A stretch of DNA of 25,686 nt from Bacillota bacterium. Lineage in GTDB: Bacteria > Bacillota > Clostridia > Christensenellales > CAG-138. The stretch covers positions 1 to 25,686 of the forward strand of contig JAEYHP010000167.1 in assembly GCA_023409435.1 (NCBI GenBank). The letters are read 5' to 3'. Position numbers and translations under genes: made by a program. The notes below the pieces were generated by a model. That model made no database searches and had not been told where the DNA came from. It worked only from the letters and a program-made list of their open reading frames with translations. Below, in pieces: positions 1 to 7,540 of this stretch; positions within the stretch are counted from its first letter, which is position 1, and every line of letters begins with the position of its first letter.

Positions 1-110
1 AGTGGTACGATTACGACAATTACTGGGGCGGCATCCACAAGCAGGCGGCGGAGATCGACGCGCTGATCGACGCGTTCAACGCGGAAACCGGCGTGCTGGA
101 AAGTCTGTAA
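1..110 (+). CDS. C-terminal end of an unidentified protein (cut by window start)
   Basis: An open frame runs in from the left edge and stops at TAA 108-110. The visible 35 residues are rich in aromatic and acidic residues (starting WYDYDNYWGG, then an amphipathic stretch EIDALIDAFN), so this end is soluble and not a membrane segment. I do not recognise the family from so short a piece. A strong terminator follows 20 bases later, so this gene is not in the lar operon that begins downstream. The hydrophilic tail argues against it being the missing CbiM nickel transporter subunit. Confidence 0.6.
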   Translation, partial: WYDYDNYWGGIHKQAAEIDALIDAFNAETGVLESL

Positions 111-129
111 GGGAAGCTATCTGAAAATA

Positions 130-155
130 AAGGCCGCCATTCGGCGGCCTTTTCC
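130..155 (+). terminator. Intrinsic terminator
   Basis: A 9-bp stem (AAGGCCGCC at 130-138 with GGCGGCCTT at 143-151) has a 4-base loop and runs into Ts. It closes the transcript of the gene ending at 110. Confidence 0.85.
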
Positions 156-172
156 ATGGTTTACTGGTATTA

Positions 173-202
173 TTGACAGAACCAGTTTGTATGTCCTACA
201 AT
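173..202 (+). promoter_or_regulatory. Sigma-A promoter of the lar operon
   Basis: TTGACA at 173-178 and TACAAT at 197-202 are separated by 18 bases. Predicted transcription starts near 209, leaving a leader of about 84 bases before larE. I looked for a NiCo-type riboswitch in the leader and see no such fold; only short imperfect repeats such as GTAT...ATAC are present. Confidence 0.7.
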
Positions 203-292
203 AAAAGCCTCACGTTAATGTATTGAAACATACCCGGTATTCGCATATACTCAGCAGGAAAGACAATATCAAGAATCAGGAGAGCGGATCAG

Positions 293-1096
293 TTGAACGA
301 ACAGGAAAAATTAGTTGCGTTACAGACGTATCTGAAAAGTTTAGGCAGCGTGGCTGTCGCGTTTTCGGGCGGCGTCGATTCGACATTTTTATTAAAGGTT
401 GCGAAGGCTGCTTTGCCAGGAAACGTCATAGCGGTGACTGCGCGTTCCTGCTCGTTTCCGGAGCGGGAATTGAAGGAAGCCATTGCGTTCACAAAGCAGC
501 ACGACATTCCGCATGTCATCTGCGAGTCGGAAGAGCTCAATATCGAGGGCTTTTCCAACAATCCCGTCAACCGCTGCTATCTCTGCAAGACGGAGCTGTT
601 TACCAAGCTCATGGCCATTGCGCAGGAGCGGGGCATGAATCATGTCGTGGAAGGCTCCAACGCGGACGATATGGGGGATTATCGGCCCGGCCTCAAGGCC
701 GTGGAGGAACTCAAAGTCAAAAGCCCGCTGCGGCACGTCGGGCTCAATAAGGCGGAAATCCGCGGCTTATCCAAGGCCATGGGTCTGCCGACCTGGGAAA
801 AGCAGTCCTTTGCCTGCCTGTCTTCACGCTTTGTGTATGGGGAACGGATTACCGAAGAAAAACTCAAAATGGTGGACCGGGCGGAACAGCTACTGCTGGA
901 TATGGGCTTTCGGCAGGTGCGCGTGCGCATCCACGGCAACCTGGCCCGCATCGAGGTAGCGCCGCAGGAGATGGAAAAGCTGCTGGAGCGCTCCGTACGG
1001 GAGACCTTGCACGCGAAGCTCAAGGAGATCGGCTTTGCCTATGTCACGGTGGACCTCAAGGGTTACCGCACAGGCAGCATGAACGAAACGCTCTAA
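293..1096 (+). CDS. larE: LarE, pyridinium-3,5-biscarboxylate sulfur transferase
   Basis: LarE belongs to the PP-loop ATP pyrophosphatases. It adenylates the two carboxylates of pyridinium-3,5-biscarboxylic acid mononucleotide and replaces an oxygen on each with sulfur, the middle step of NPN cofactor synthesis. The PP-loop SGGVDS is at residues 25-30, and the family motifs DDMGDYRPG (about 125-133) and ACLSSRF (174-180) are present. Cys95 and Cys98 (RCYLCK) with Cys175 give three candidate active-site cysteines, as in LarE forms thought to carry a [4Fe-4S] cluster; the Lactobacillus plantarum enzyme keeps only the last one and sacrifices it. The length of 267 residues is typical. The start is TTG, chosen for the AGGAGAG site 8 bases upstream. 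It is the first gene of the operon. Confidence 0.93.
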   Translation: MNEQEKLVALQTYLKSLGSVAVAFSGGVDSTFLLKVAKAALPGNVIAVTARSCSFPERELKEAIAFTKQHDIPHVICESEELNIEGFSNNPVNRCYLCKTELFTKLMAIAQERGMNHVVEGSNADDMGDYRPGLKAVEELKVKSPLRHVGLNKAEIRGLSKAMGLPTWEKQSFACLSSRFVYGERITEEKLKMVDRAEQLLLDMGFRQVRVRIHGNLARIEVAPQEMEKLLERSVRETLHAKLKEIGFAYVTVDLKGYRTGSMNETL

Positions 1097-1148
1097 ATAA
1101 CAGGAAATCAGGAAAAGAGGGCTACTTACGGCGGACCTTGGCGCAAAA

Positions 1149-1940
1149 GTGAATGAGCTATTTTCCTTGGAGCAGCTCTCGGGCAGGGATACCTGGGTGC
1201 ACCGGCTGCATCCTGTAGTGAAGTTGTTATCCGCGCTTGCGGTTCTCATTGCGGTGGTATCGTTCGGGCGCTATGAAATCGGCCGCATCGTGCCGTTCGT
1301 ATTTTATCCGGCCGTACTGATGGCGGCTTCCGAAACGCCGTATGTCCTCCTTCATAAGCGGGTGGCGATCGCTTTGCCGTTTTGCCTGCTCGCGGGGGTT
1401 TCCAACCTCTTTTTTGACAGGACTGTGGCTCTGATGCTGGGGAACGTCGCAATCAGTTTCGGCGCGTTTTCGTTTATCTCCATACTGCTCAAAACCTACC
1501 TCTGCGTCATGGCGGCGCTCCTATTGGTCGCGACCACGCCCATGCGCCAGCTGACGGATGCCATGCGCGCGCTGCGTGTTCCCCGTATATTCGTTACTGT
1601 GTTTGAAATGACTTACCGGTACCTGGGCACGCTTTTTGAGGAAGCGGGCGCTTTACACACGGCGTATCTTTTGCGCAGCGCCCAGCAAAAGGGCGTGGAG
1701 GTCCGGCATATGGGGAGCTTCGTCGGCAGCCTGTTGCTTCGGAGCTTTGACCGAGCCGAGCGCGTATATGACGCCATGAAATGTCGCGGCTATGCGCTGC
1801 AGCATGCGCATGCGCAAAAGCAAGTGTTAGGCAGGCGTGATATTCTGTTTCTTTTATTGATTATACTGGGCTGTGCGCTGCTGCGCTTTTTCGACCCGGT
1901 ATCTCTTTTGAATCAATTGATAGGCGGGCTATTCCATTGA
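1149..1940 (+). CDS. ECF transporter T subunit, CbiQ/LarQ-like (nickel or cobalt uptake)
   Basis: This is a 263-residue membrane protein with about five to six hydrophobic segments. The cytoplasmic coupling motif of energy-coupling-factor T subunits is clear in RAERVYDAMKCRGY (about residues 203-216), matching the CbiQ-type Ala-Arg-Gly signature. It would couple ATP hydrolysis by the next gene's product to a substrate-binding S subunit, CbiM-like for nickel or cobalt. No S subunit is encoded in the window. The start is GTG with only a weak upstream GAGGG, 52 bases after larE. It overlaps the ATPase gene by 4 bases (TTGA). Placement between larE and larB suggests nickel as substrate. Confidence 0.88.
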   Translation: MNELFSLEQLSGRDTWVHRLHPVVKLLSALAVLIAVVSFGRYEIGRIVPFVFYPAVLMAASETPYVLLHKRVAIALPFCLLAGVSNLFFDRTVALMLGNVAISFGAFSFISILLKTYLCVMAALLLVATTPMRQLTDAMRALRVPRIFVTVFEMTYRYLGTLFEEAGALHTAYLLRSAQQKGVEVRHMGSFVGSLLLRSFDRAERVYDAMKCRGYALQHAHAQKQVLGRRDILFLLLIILGCALLRFFDPVSLLNQLIGGLFH

Positions 1941-2653
1941 TCGACATTCAAAACATCACGGTAAGCTACCCGGACAAAACCGTTGGGCTCAACGCGTTCA
2001 GCCTGCGGGTGGAAAAAGGGCGCTGCATGGGCATTGTGGGCGCAAACGGTGCGGGGAAATCCACGCTGCTGCTGACGTTATGCGGGGTGCTGCTGCCGGA
2101 CAAGGGCAGGGTGGAAATCGCGGATATCGTACTCAGCAAACAGACGCTCAACGACGTCCGCAGCCGTGTAGGCATGGTGTTTCAAAACCCGGATGATCAG
2201 CTTTTTATGCCCACCATATACGAGGATGTCGCGTTTGGTCCCCGCAATTTCGGGAAGAACGAGGAAGAGGTCGGGCGCATCGTGGACGCGGCGCTAAGCC
2301 GGTGCAACATCGCACATTTAAAGAACCGCTCGCCGCTCCGGCTTTCGGGTGGAGAGAAGCGGATGGCAGCCATGGCGGCGGTGCTCTCCATGGAACCGCA
2401 GGTGCTGTTGCTGGACGAGCCTTCCGCGTTCTTGGACCCGCGCGCCCGAAGGAATTTGATTACCCTGTTAAAGACCCTGCCGCAGACAAAGCTCATCGCT
2501 ACGCACGACCTGCCGCTTGCGATGGAGCTTTGCGACGAGGTGGCGGTGCTGCAAAAGGGCGCAGTATTGCTGCGCGGCCGCCCGGAGGACCTGCTTTATA
2601 ATGTACAGCTGATGGAACAATGCGGGTTGGAAGCCATTCCGGCCCGTGCATAG
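1937..2653 (+). CDS. ECF transporter ATPase, CbiO/LarO-like
   Basis: This is a 238-residue ABC ATPase energising the ECF transporter. Walker A GANGAGKST is at residues 35-43, followed by the Q-loop (GMVFQNPDDQLF, the ECF-type Q-loop with DDQ), the signature LSGGEKRMA, Walker B LLLDEP and the switch histidine in ATHD. The NPDDQ motif is typical of CbiO and EcfA proteins. The start is TTG overlapping the stop of the T-subunit gene, so translation is probably coupled. Only one ATPase is encoded, as in metal-type (group I) ECF systems, which use a dedicated A subunit. Confidence 0.92.
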   Translation: MIDIQNITVSYPDKTVGLNAFSLRVEKGRCMGIVGANGAGKSTLLLTLCGVLLPDKGRVEIADIVLSKQTLNDVRSRVGMVFQNPDDQLFMPTIYEDVAFGPRNFGKNEEEVGRIVDAALSRCNIAHLKNRSPLRLSGGEKRMAAMAAVLSMEPQVLLLDEPSAFLDPRARRNLITLLKTLPQTKLIATHDLPLAMELCDEVAVLQKGAVLLRGRPEDLLYNVQLMEQCGLEAIPARA

Positions 2654-2662
2654 GGGGATAGT

Positions 2663-3418
2663 ATGGATAAAAAAACGCTCACGGAACTGTTATACGCCGT
2701 CAAAAGCGGCGAGCTTGCGCCGGAAGCCGTAGTGGAGCGGCTCAAGCTTGCGCCGTTTGAAGAGCTTGGCTATGCCAAGGTGGACCATCACCGCGCATTA
2801 AGGCAGGGGGCCGCGGAGGTCATCTACGGGCAGAATAAGACCACGGAACAGATACTGGGCATTGTGGATGCCATGCTGAACAGGGGCGGCAAGGATATTC
2901 TTGTGACGCGCATTTCAGCGGAGGCGGCGGAGGAAATCGGGAAAAGGCACGCGTTTGCCTACCATCCGATTGCGAAGCTGGGCGTCGTCAACCCGGATGC
3001 GGAAAAAGGTAAGGAGGGTTCTGTCGTCGTGGTATCCGCGGGCACGAGCGATATGCCTGTGGCGGAGGAAGCGGCGCTTACGGCGGAAACATTGGGAAGC
3101 AACGTTATTCGGGTGTACGATGCCGGGGTCGCAGGGTTGCACCGGCTGCTGGCGCACCACGACAAGCTTGCAAGCGCCCGAGCGATTGTAGCTGTTGCGG
3201 GCATGGAGGGGGCTTTGGCGAGCGTCGTGGGAGGTCTTGTGGAATGCCCTGTAGTCGCCGTGCCTACCAGCGTGGGATATGGCGCCAACTTCGGCGGCGT
3301 TTCGGCGCTTCTTTGCATGCTCAACTCCTGCGCAAGCGGCGTAAGCGTGGTGAATATCGACAATGGCTTTGGCGCGGGGTATCTTGCGCACAAAATCAAC
3401 ATGACAGAGGGTCTATAG
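2663..3418 (+). CDS. larB: LarB, NaAD carboxylase/hydrolase
   Basis: LarB starts NPN synthesis. It carboxylates the pyridine ring of nicotinic acid adenine dinucleotide and hydrolyses the phosphoanhydride, giving pyridinium-3,5-biscarboxylic acid mononucleotide and AMP. The 251-residue protein has the expected N-terminal helical part and a C-terminal PurE-like domain (VVVVSAGTSDMPVAEEA at about 121-137; SVGYGANFGG 203-212; NIDNGFGAGY 231-240). Cys223, in NSCASG, is the likely equivalent of the cysteine that forms a transient adduct with the pyridinium ring. The start is ATG, 9 bases after the previous stop, with AGGGGGA upstream. The stop TAG abuts the larC ATG with no gap. Confidence 0.94.
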   Translation: MDKKTLTELLYAVKSGELAPEAVVERLKLAPFEELGYAKVDHHRALRQGAAEVIYGQNKTTEQILGIVDAMLNRGGKDILVTRISAEAAEEIGKRHAFAYHPIAKLGVVNPDAEKGKEGSVVVVSAGTSDMPVAEEAALTAETLGSNVIRVYDAGVAGLHRLLAHHDKLASARAIVAVAGMEGALASVVGGLVECPVVAVPTSVGYGANFGGVSALLCMLNSCASGVSVVNIDNGFGAGYLAHKINMTEGL

Positions 3419-4699
3419 ATGGGCTGTTTGTATTTGGAGTGCCGTATGGGCGCGGCGGGGGACATGCTGCTTTCGGCGCTGTATGAGCTCTGCGAGCAAA
3501 AAGAACTGTTTTTGGAGAAGATGAACGCACTTAGGTTGCCCGGCATCTCCATTGAAATCGTGCCTGAGCAGAAGTGCGGCATTACCGGGTCCCGTGCGGT
3601 CGTCAAAATCTCCGGCGCGGAAGAGGAGAGCCTGGATCATCATCATACGGAGCATGCGCATGGGGATGGAGACCATACCCATGCCGGGCATGCACATGAT
3701 CATGCCCATATGGGGCAAACGACGGGACATCACGAGCACCGCGGGCTGGGGGATATCCGCTCGCTCATTGAAGGGTTGAAACTGCCCCGGGAGGTCAAGG
3801 CCGACGCCGTTGCCGTATATGCCGCTTTGGCGGAGGCGGAGGCCCATGTGCACGGCAAAACGGTGGAGCACGTTCATTTCCATGAGGTCGGTGCTCTGGA
3901 CGCGGTGGCGGATATCGTGGGCGTGTGCCTGCTGGTGCATATGCTCCGGCCGGAGGAAATCGCAGCTTCGCCTATTCACATCGGTTCCGGTCAGGTGAAG
4001 ACAGCGCACGGCGTGCTGCCTGTGCCTGCCCCTGCAACGGCGCATTTGCTCCGCGGGATTCCGACATATTCGGACGGTACCTATGGCGAGCTCTGCACCC
4101 CGACGGGGGCGGCGCTGCTCAGACACTTTGTAAGCCGGTTCGGGAATATGCCCTCTATGGCTGTAATAAAAACCGGCTATGGGATGGGGAAAAAGGACTT
4201 TCCAGCCGCAAACTGCGTGCGTGCGTTCTGGGGTGAGCGTTCTACTCTGGAAGATAGCCGGGAGCGCGTGGTGGAACTCAGGTGCAACATCGACGATATG
4301 ACGCCGGAGGCCATAGGTTTTGCCACGCAGGCCATTTTGGAGGAAGGCGCTCTGGACGTATACGTGCAGCCGGTTTACATGAAGAAAAACAGGCCGGGAT
4401 TTGTGGTGGTATGCCTGTGCCACGAAGACGATGCGGAGCGCGTTGCGCGGCTTCTGTTCCGGCATACCAGCACGCTCGGCGTTCGGGTGTTCCCCTGCAG
4501 CCGCTATACGCTTAGCCGCAGTATGGAGGAGCGGGAGACTTCCTTGGGCGCCGTGCGCGTCAAGCATGCTGCGGGGCACGGGGTAACAAGGAGCAAGCCG
4601 GAATATGAGGACGTGGCGAGGCTCGCGCGTGAGCATGGCCTGCCGTTTGGAGAGGCCTATGAGCGGGTATTAAAAGAAACAAACCCGCATGGATCATAG
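3419..4699 (+). CDS. larC: LarC, CTP-dependent nickel insertase (single unsplit frame)
   Basis: LarC is the last NPN enzyme. It binds the dithiocarboxylate intermediate and inserts nickel in a CTP-dependent reaction, forming the C-Ni and S-Ni bonds. The 426 residues hold the N-terminal motif MGAAGDML (10-17), a histidine-rich linker at 74-107 with 14 histidines, the conserved HFHEVGALDAVADIVG block and the C-terminal LarC2-like part (CNIDDMTPE, then KKNRPG). In Lactobacillus plantarum the gene is split into larC1 and larC2 and needs a programmed frameshift; here it is one uninterrupted frame. The His-rich stretch probably stores or delivers nickel. It begins directly after the larB stop. Confidence 0.94.
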   Translation: MGCLYLECRMGAAGDMLLSALYELCEQKELFLEKMNALRLPGISIEIVPEQKCGITGSRAVVKISGAEEESLDHHHTEHAHGDGDHTHAGHAHDHAHMGQTTGHHEHRGLGDIRSLIEGLKLPREVKADAVAVYAALAEAEAHVHGKTVEHVHFHEVGALDAVADIVGVCLLVHMLRPEEIAASPIHIGSGQVKTAHGVLPVPAPATAHLLRGIPTYSDGTYGELCTPTGAALLRHFVSRFGNMPSMAVIKTGYGMGKKDFPAANCVRAFWGERSTLEDSRERVVELRCNIDDMTPEAIGFATQAILEEGALDVYVQPVYMKKNRPGFVVVCLCHEDDAERVARLLFRHTSTLGVRVFPCSRYTLSRSMEERETSLGAVRVKHAAGHGVTRSKPEYEDVARLAREHGLPFGEAYERVLKETNPHGS

Positions 4700-4726
4700 A
4701 CCAAAACAGGTGCGGCAGGAGGACGG

Positions 4727-5260
4727 ATGGGACGCAAAGTTGTTCTTTATATTGCCGTTAGTCTGGATGGATATATCGCAAGAAGTAACGGCGCGGTGGA
4801 TTGGCTGGGCGGAAACGGGGACGAACCGAATGCCGATTATGGATACGACGCCTTCTATGAGACGATAGATACCGTCGTCATGGGCAGGACCACATACGAA
4901 CAGCTAATCAACGAGCTGTCGCCCGACGTCTGGATGTACGAGGGCAAAAAGTGCTATGTGGCAACCACACGAGAGACGCCCGCAAACGACCATGCCGAGT
5001 TTGTTTCGGGGGATATCGTTTCTTTTGTGGATGAGCTAAAAAAGCAGCCAGGTAAGAATATCTGGCTGATGGGCGGCGGAAAGGTCATTGACCAGTTTAT
5101 CAAGCGGGACGCCGTCGATGTGTATATTATTACCGTGATTCCCGAGATTCTGGGAGAAGGGATTCCTCTTTTCCTGCGGGATAACCCGGAAATCAAGCTT
5201 CGGCTGATCGGAACCAAGACGACCGACGGAATGGCGGAGCTGACATACGTCAGAAGGTAA
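4727..5260 (+). CDS. RibD C-terminal/dihydrofolate reductase-like protein
   Basis: This 177-residue protein has the DHFR-like fold of the RibD C-terminal family (as in Bacillus YwjB and YyaP). Visible motifs are YIAVSLDGYIAR (7-18), DTVVMGRTTYEQ (about 48-59), the nucleotide-binding IWLMGGGKVIDQFI (about 107-120) and IPEILGEGIPLF. These proteins are thought to be NAD(P)H reductases, but the substrate is usually unknown. Nothing suggests it is the folate enzyme itself. It lies 27 bases after larC with AGGAGG close to the ATG and ends in a terminator, so it may be co-transcribed with the lar genes; a link to NPN chemistry would be speculation. Confidence 0.85.
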   Translation: MGRKVVLYIAVSLDGYIARSNGAVDWLGGNGDEPNADYGYDAFYETIDTVVMGRTTYEQLINELSPDVWMYEGKKCYVATTRETPANDHAEFVSGDIVSFVDELKKQPGKNIWLMGGGKVIDQFIKRDAVDVYIITVIPEILGEGIPLFLRDNPEIKLRLIGTKTTDGMAELTYVRR

Positions 5261-5267
5261 ATATGCG

Positions 5268-5291
5268 GCAGGCGTTCACGCCTGCTTTCTT
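5268..5291 (+). terminator. Intrinsic terminator of the lar/reductase transcript
   Basis: A 7-bp stem (GCAGGCG at 5268-5274 with CGCCTGC at 5279-5285) has a TTCA loop and is followed by TTTCTT. It lies 7 bases after the reductase stop codon. Confidence 0.8.
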
Positions 5292-5366
5292 ATCTAGGAA
5301 AAAGAATAGCCGTAAACAAACCGGATAGCCTATGAGTATTCTTAGAAGTAAGCAGTGAGGCTGTCT

Positions 5367-6077
5367 ATGTTGCGTGATTTGCTTCTCGTCGCGTGTACGT
5401 CGCTTGGCTCCCTTCTGATGTTGTTTATTCTCACCAAGCTGATGGGCAACAAGCAGATGTCTCAGTTGAGCATGTTCGATTATATCGTTGGCATCACGAT
5501 AGGCTCCATCGCGGCGGAAATGGCTACAAATCTGGAGGAATTTGAGAAGCCGCTGCTGGCGATGATCATCTATGCGCTGCTTTCCATTTTGATTTCCTAC
5601 GCCAATTACAAATCCATCGCTTTACGCCGGTTTTTAACGGGCAAATCGCTTGTTTTGTTTGAAGACGGCAAGCTGTACGAGGGCAACCTAAAAAAGGCCA
5701 GGATAGACGTGAACGAATTCCTGATGCAATGCCGCAACCAGGGCTATTTTAACATCGCGCATCTGCAGAGCGCCGTATTGGAGCCCAACGGAAGAATCAG
5801 CTTTCTGCCGCTGTCCAAGGAAAGGCCCTTAACCCCCAAGGATATGAACATTGCTCCGCCGGAAGAGAAACCCGCCATCAACGTCGTCATAGACGGGCAG
5901 ATCATGTATGAAAACCTGATGTTTGCGGGCAAGAATGAGGAGTGGCTCAACAAACAACTGAAAAACCAGCATGTGCAAAGCATATCGGAAATCTTCCTTG
6001 CCACCTGCGATCACCAGAGCCAGCTGGTCGTCTACCCCAAAATCAAGCGGCAGATGAAAAAGGATGTGTTCGAATAA
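5367..6077 (+). CDS. DUF421 membrane protein (YetF/YdfR family)
   Basis: Three predicted membrane helices at the N-terminus (about residues 3-25, 35-55 and 63-83) are followed by the cytoplasmic DUF421 domain: GKSLVLFEDGKLYEGNLKKARID..., then FNIAHLQSAVLEPNGRISFLPLS. The order and the length of 236 residues match the YetF family of Bacillus, whose members occur in several copies and are linked to spore-membrane or stress functions without a firm biochemical role. I chose ATG 5367 because GTGAGG lies 6 bases upstream; the in-frame GTG at 5355 would add four residues but has no clear ribosome site. It converges on the YtxG-like gene with a shared terminator between. Confidence 0.85.
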   Translation: MLRDLLLVACTSLGSLLMLFILTKLMGNKQMSQLSMFDYIVGITIGSIAAEMATNLEEFEKPLLAMIIYALLSILISYANYKSIALRRFLTGKSLVLFEDGKLYEGNLKKARIDVNEFLMQCRNQGYFNIAHLQSAVLEPNGRISFLPLSKERPLTPKDMNIAPPEEKPAINVVIDGQIMYENLMFAGKNEEWLNKQLKNQHVQSISEIFLATCDHQSQLVVYPKIKRQMKKDVFE

Positions 6078-6133
6078 GCCTCTATACGCGAAAAGTTAGT
6101 TTAATCCGGCCAATTATATAGAGCCGCAAAACA

Positions 6134-6157
6134 AGGCGGCAAGGAAACTTGCCGCCT
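6134..6157. terminator. Bidirectional intrinsic terminator
   Basis: A perfect 10-bp stem (AGGCGGCAAG at 6134-6143, CTTGCCGCCT at 6148-6157) closes a GAAA loop. It is followed by CAATTTCTT on plus and TTGTTTTG on minus. It sits between the converging DUF421 and YtxG-like genes and can serve both. Confidence 0.85.
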
Positions 6158-6171
6158 CAATTTCTTGCCGA

Positions 6172-6609
6172 TTATCGAAAGGCAATTTGTATGAGCTTTA
6201 AAATGAGCTTGAGCCACGCTCCGGTATTGCCGGTTTGCCTCGTTGCCCTGCGTGCCGCTGCGGCGGTGGAGGAACCGATATTCTCTACCGCATCCTTGAG
6301 CGAAACAACCCCATCGTGCACAATATGTGTGACGCCCTGCGCGTCGCTTGCGATATCCGCAATCGAAACCTTCAGGCTGCTCGTCAACTCATGAACGTCG
6401 CTTGTAATATGCCCTGCATTCCCTACAATAGCAGGAAGCCCTTTGAGCGTGGTATCAATGGATCCCTGGTTGGAGGAAAGAATGTCATCCACCCGTCCCA
6501 GCACCCGAAGCAGCTTCAGAATAGCCAAAAGCAAGACGACGCCAATCGCAAGGCCGAGCAGTATCAAAATTCCGTTGACCAATTGATCAAGGTTAATTTG
6601 TATGGTCAT
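6172..6609 (-). CDS. DUF948/YtxG-like membrane-anchored protein
   Basis: The 145 residues start with one strong membrane helix (about 10-36, ILILLGLAIGVVLLLAILKLL). A long polar helical region follows with serine- and threonine-rich heptads (GSIDTTLKGLPAIVGNAGHITSDVHELTSS and on), the usual pattern of DUF948 proteins such as YtxG. The C-terminus is again amphipathic (WLKLILKLIQIAF). It follows a YtxH-like gene by 44 bases. In Bacillus subtilis ytxG and ytxH are adjacent general-stress genes, so the pair is conserved here with the order reversed. AGGGGG lies upstream of the ATG. Molecular function is unknown. Confidence 0.72.
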   Translation of the reverse strand: MTIQINLDQLVNGILILLGLAIGVVLLLAILKLLRVLGRVDDILSSNQGSIDTTLKGLPAIVGNAGHITSDVHELTSSLKVSIADIASDAQGVTHIVHDGVVSLKDAVENIGSSTAAAARRATRQTGNTGAWLKLILKLIQIAFR

Positions 6610-6653
6610 AGCGTATTACCCCCTATCTTATCCTATTGCACGGGGCAAAGGCG

Positions 6654-7097
6654 CTATTTCAGCTCCTCGCTTACGTTCTTGGCGGCCTTCTTCACTTCCT
6701 TGGCGACATTGCCGGCGCCTTCTTTGAGTTCGTCCTTTACGGCCTCGGCTTTGTCTGTGGTCTTGGATACCTTCTTTGCCCCTTTTTCGACCGTAGCTTT
6801 TGCTTCATCAACTGCGCTCGCAGCAGCGTCGGCTCCGGTTTCTGCGGTTTCCTCTATAAATTCGGAGATCGCGCTTCCGACGCTTTTCGCAGCTTCCTTG
6901 ATTTCATCCGCCGCATCCCGCATTTTTCCCCGGATGGCCTTACGGGCTTCTTTGCCGGATTGCGGCGCTGAGAGAAGACCGATCGTGACCCCCGCCAGAG
7001 CGCCGATAGCAATTCCCGTTGTGATATTCTTTGAGGCCTCCCGCTTCCTTCTGCGTGCTCTCTCTTGTTTGGTTTCAAAAATATCTTCAAACAACAT
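6654..7097 (-). CDS. YtxH domain protein
   Basis: A basic N-terminus (QERARRRKREASK) is followed by a glycine-rich hydrophobic segment, NITTGIAIGALAGVTIGLLSAPQSGKEARK (about 24-53), which is the YtxH signature with its APxSGKExR motif. The rest of the 147 residues is a low-complexity Ala/Lys/Glu amphipathic coil, LEA-like in composition. Such proteins are small membrane-associated stress proteins with no known reaction. AGGAGGGC sits 7 bases before the ATG. The gene heads a two-gene transcript with the YtxG-like gene. Confidence 0.85.
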   Translation of the reverse strand: MLFEDIFETKQERARRRKREASKNITTGIAIGALAGVTIGLLSAPQSGKEARKAIRGKMRDAADEIKEAAKSVGSAISEFIEETAETGADAAASAVDEAKATVEKGAKKVSKTTDKAEAVKDELKEGAGNVAKEVKKAAKNVSEELK

Positions 7098-7193
7098 TGT
7101 GATGCCCTCCTTATTTGTTTGGCTTGGGAGTGGACGGCGGCATTTCGCCTTCCAGTCTTGCTTGTCCTAGCCGTTCGCCAAATGATTGTATTT

Positions 7194-7222
7194 TTTATAT
7201 AATGTACTTGTCATATCTTCAA
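7194..7222 (-). promoter_or_regulatory. Promoter of the YtxH/YtxG-like transcript
   Basis: On the minus strand TTGAAG (7217-7222) is 17 bases from TATAAA (7194-7199). The leader is about 90 bases. I do not see a sigma-B type GTTT/GGGTAT pair, so a general-stress sigma factor is not supported here. Confidence 0.55.
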
Positions 7223-7305
7223 ACAATAGGAAAAGCTTCCGAAATATGACGAAGAAAGGGACGAACAACGCGGAGGGGAGGCCCTGGACAAGCCAAATTC
7301 CATAC

Positions 7306-7334
7306 TTGCATTTTAAATAATTTTGTTGTAAGAT
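7306..7334 (+). promoter_or_regulatory. Promoter of tRNA-Ser
   Basis: TTGCAT (7306-7311) and TAAGAT (7329-7334) are 17 bases apart, with AT-rich sequence in the spacer. Transcription would begin near 7341, 20 bases before the tRNA. Confidence 0.65.
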
Positions 7335-7360
7335 AGGAAAGCGCGCGAGAGCAACCCGTT

Positions 7361-7451
7361 GGAGAGATGGCTGAGCTGGTCTAAGGCGCACGACTGGAAA
7401 TCGTGTTTACCAGAAATGGTAACAAGGGTTCGAATCCCTTTCTCTCCGCCA
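7361..7451 (+). tRNA. tRNA-Ser (anticodon GGA)
   Basis: The acceptor stem GGAGAGA (7361-7367) pairs with TCTCTCC (7441-7447). The anticodon arm has a CACGA/TCGTG stem and a CTGGAAA loop, giving anticodon GGA. A long class II variable arm (TTTACCAGAAATGGTAA) identifies serine. The T-loop is GGTTCGAATCC. The discriminator is G and CCA is encoded at 7449-7451. Confidence 0.97.
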
Positions 7452-7486
7452 ACAAAACAGGCACCCGTAAGGGTGTCTGTTTTGTT
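7451..7486 (+). terminator. Intrinsic terminator after tRNA-Ser
   Basis: A 16-bp arm pair (7451-7466 with 7471-7486, one G-U pair) around a GTAA loop ends in GTTTTGTT. It starts at the last base of the encoded CCA. Confidence 0.8.
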
Positions 7487-7540
7487 GGCGGATATATCAA
7501 AGGGGATTAGCCGCGTTCAGAAAACGCTCCCGCTTCATTT

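Noticed and set aside
209..292. NiCo or other metal riboswitch in the lar leader
   Set aside because: The leader is only about 84 bases and lacks the four-way junction with conserved G-rich internal loops expected of that riboswitch.
3413..4636. Long open frame of 407 codons on the minus strand
   Set aside because: It is antisense to larC, whose protein matches a known family end to end. The minus product is His- and Arg-rich only because it mirrors larC codons.
6235..7170. Open frame of 311 codons on the plus strand
   Set aside because: It lies antisense to the YtxG- and YtxH-like genes, which have family motifs and ribosome sites; its product has low-complexity Ser/Ala/Phe runs typical of a shadow.
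7361..7451. tRNA-Ser as integration site of a mobile island
   Set aside because: No second copy of the tRNA 3' end and no integrase gene were found in the window; the nearby transporter remnant could have arisen by simple deletion.
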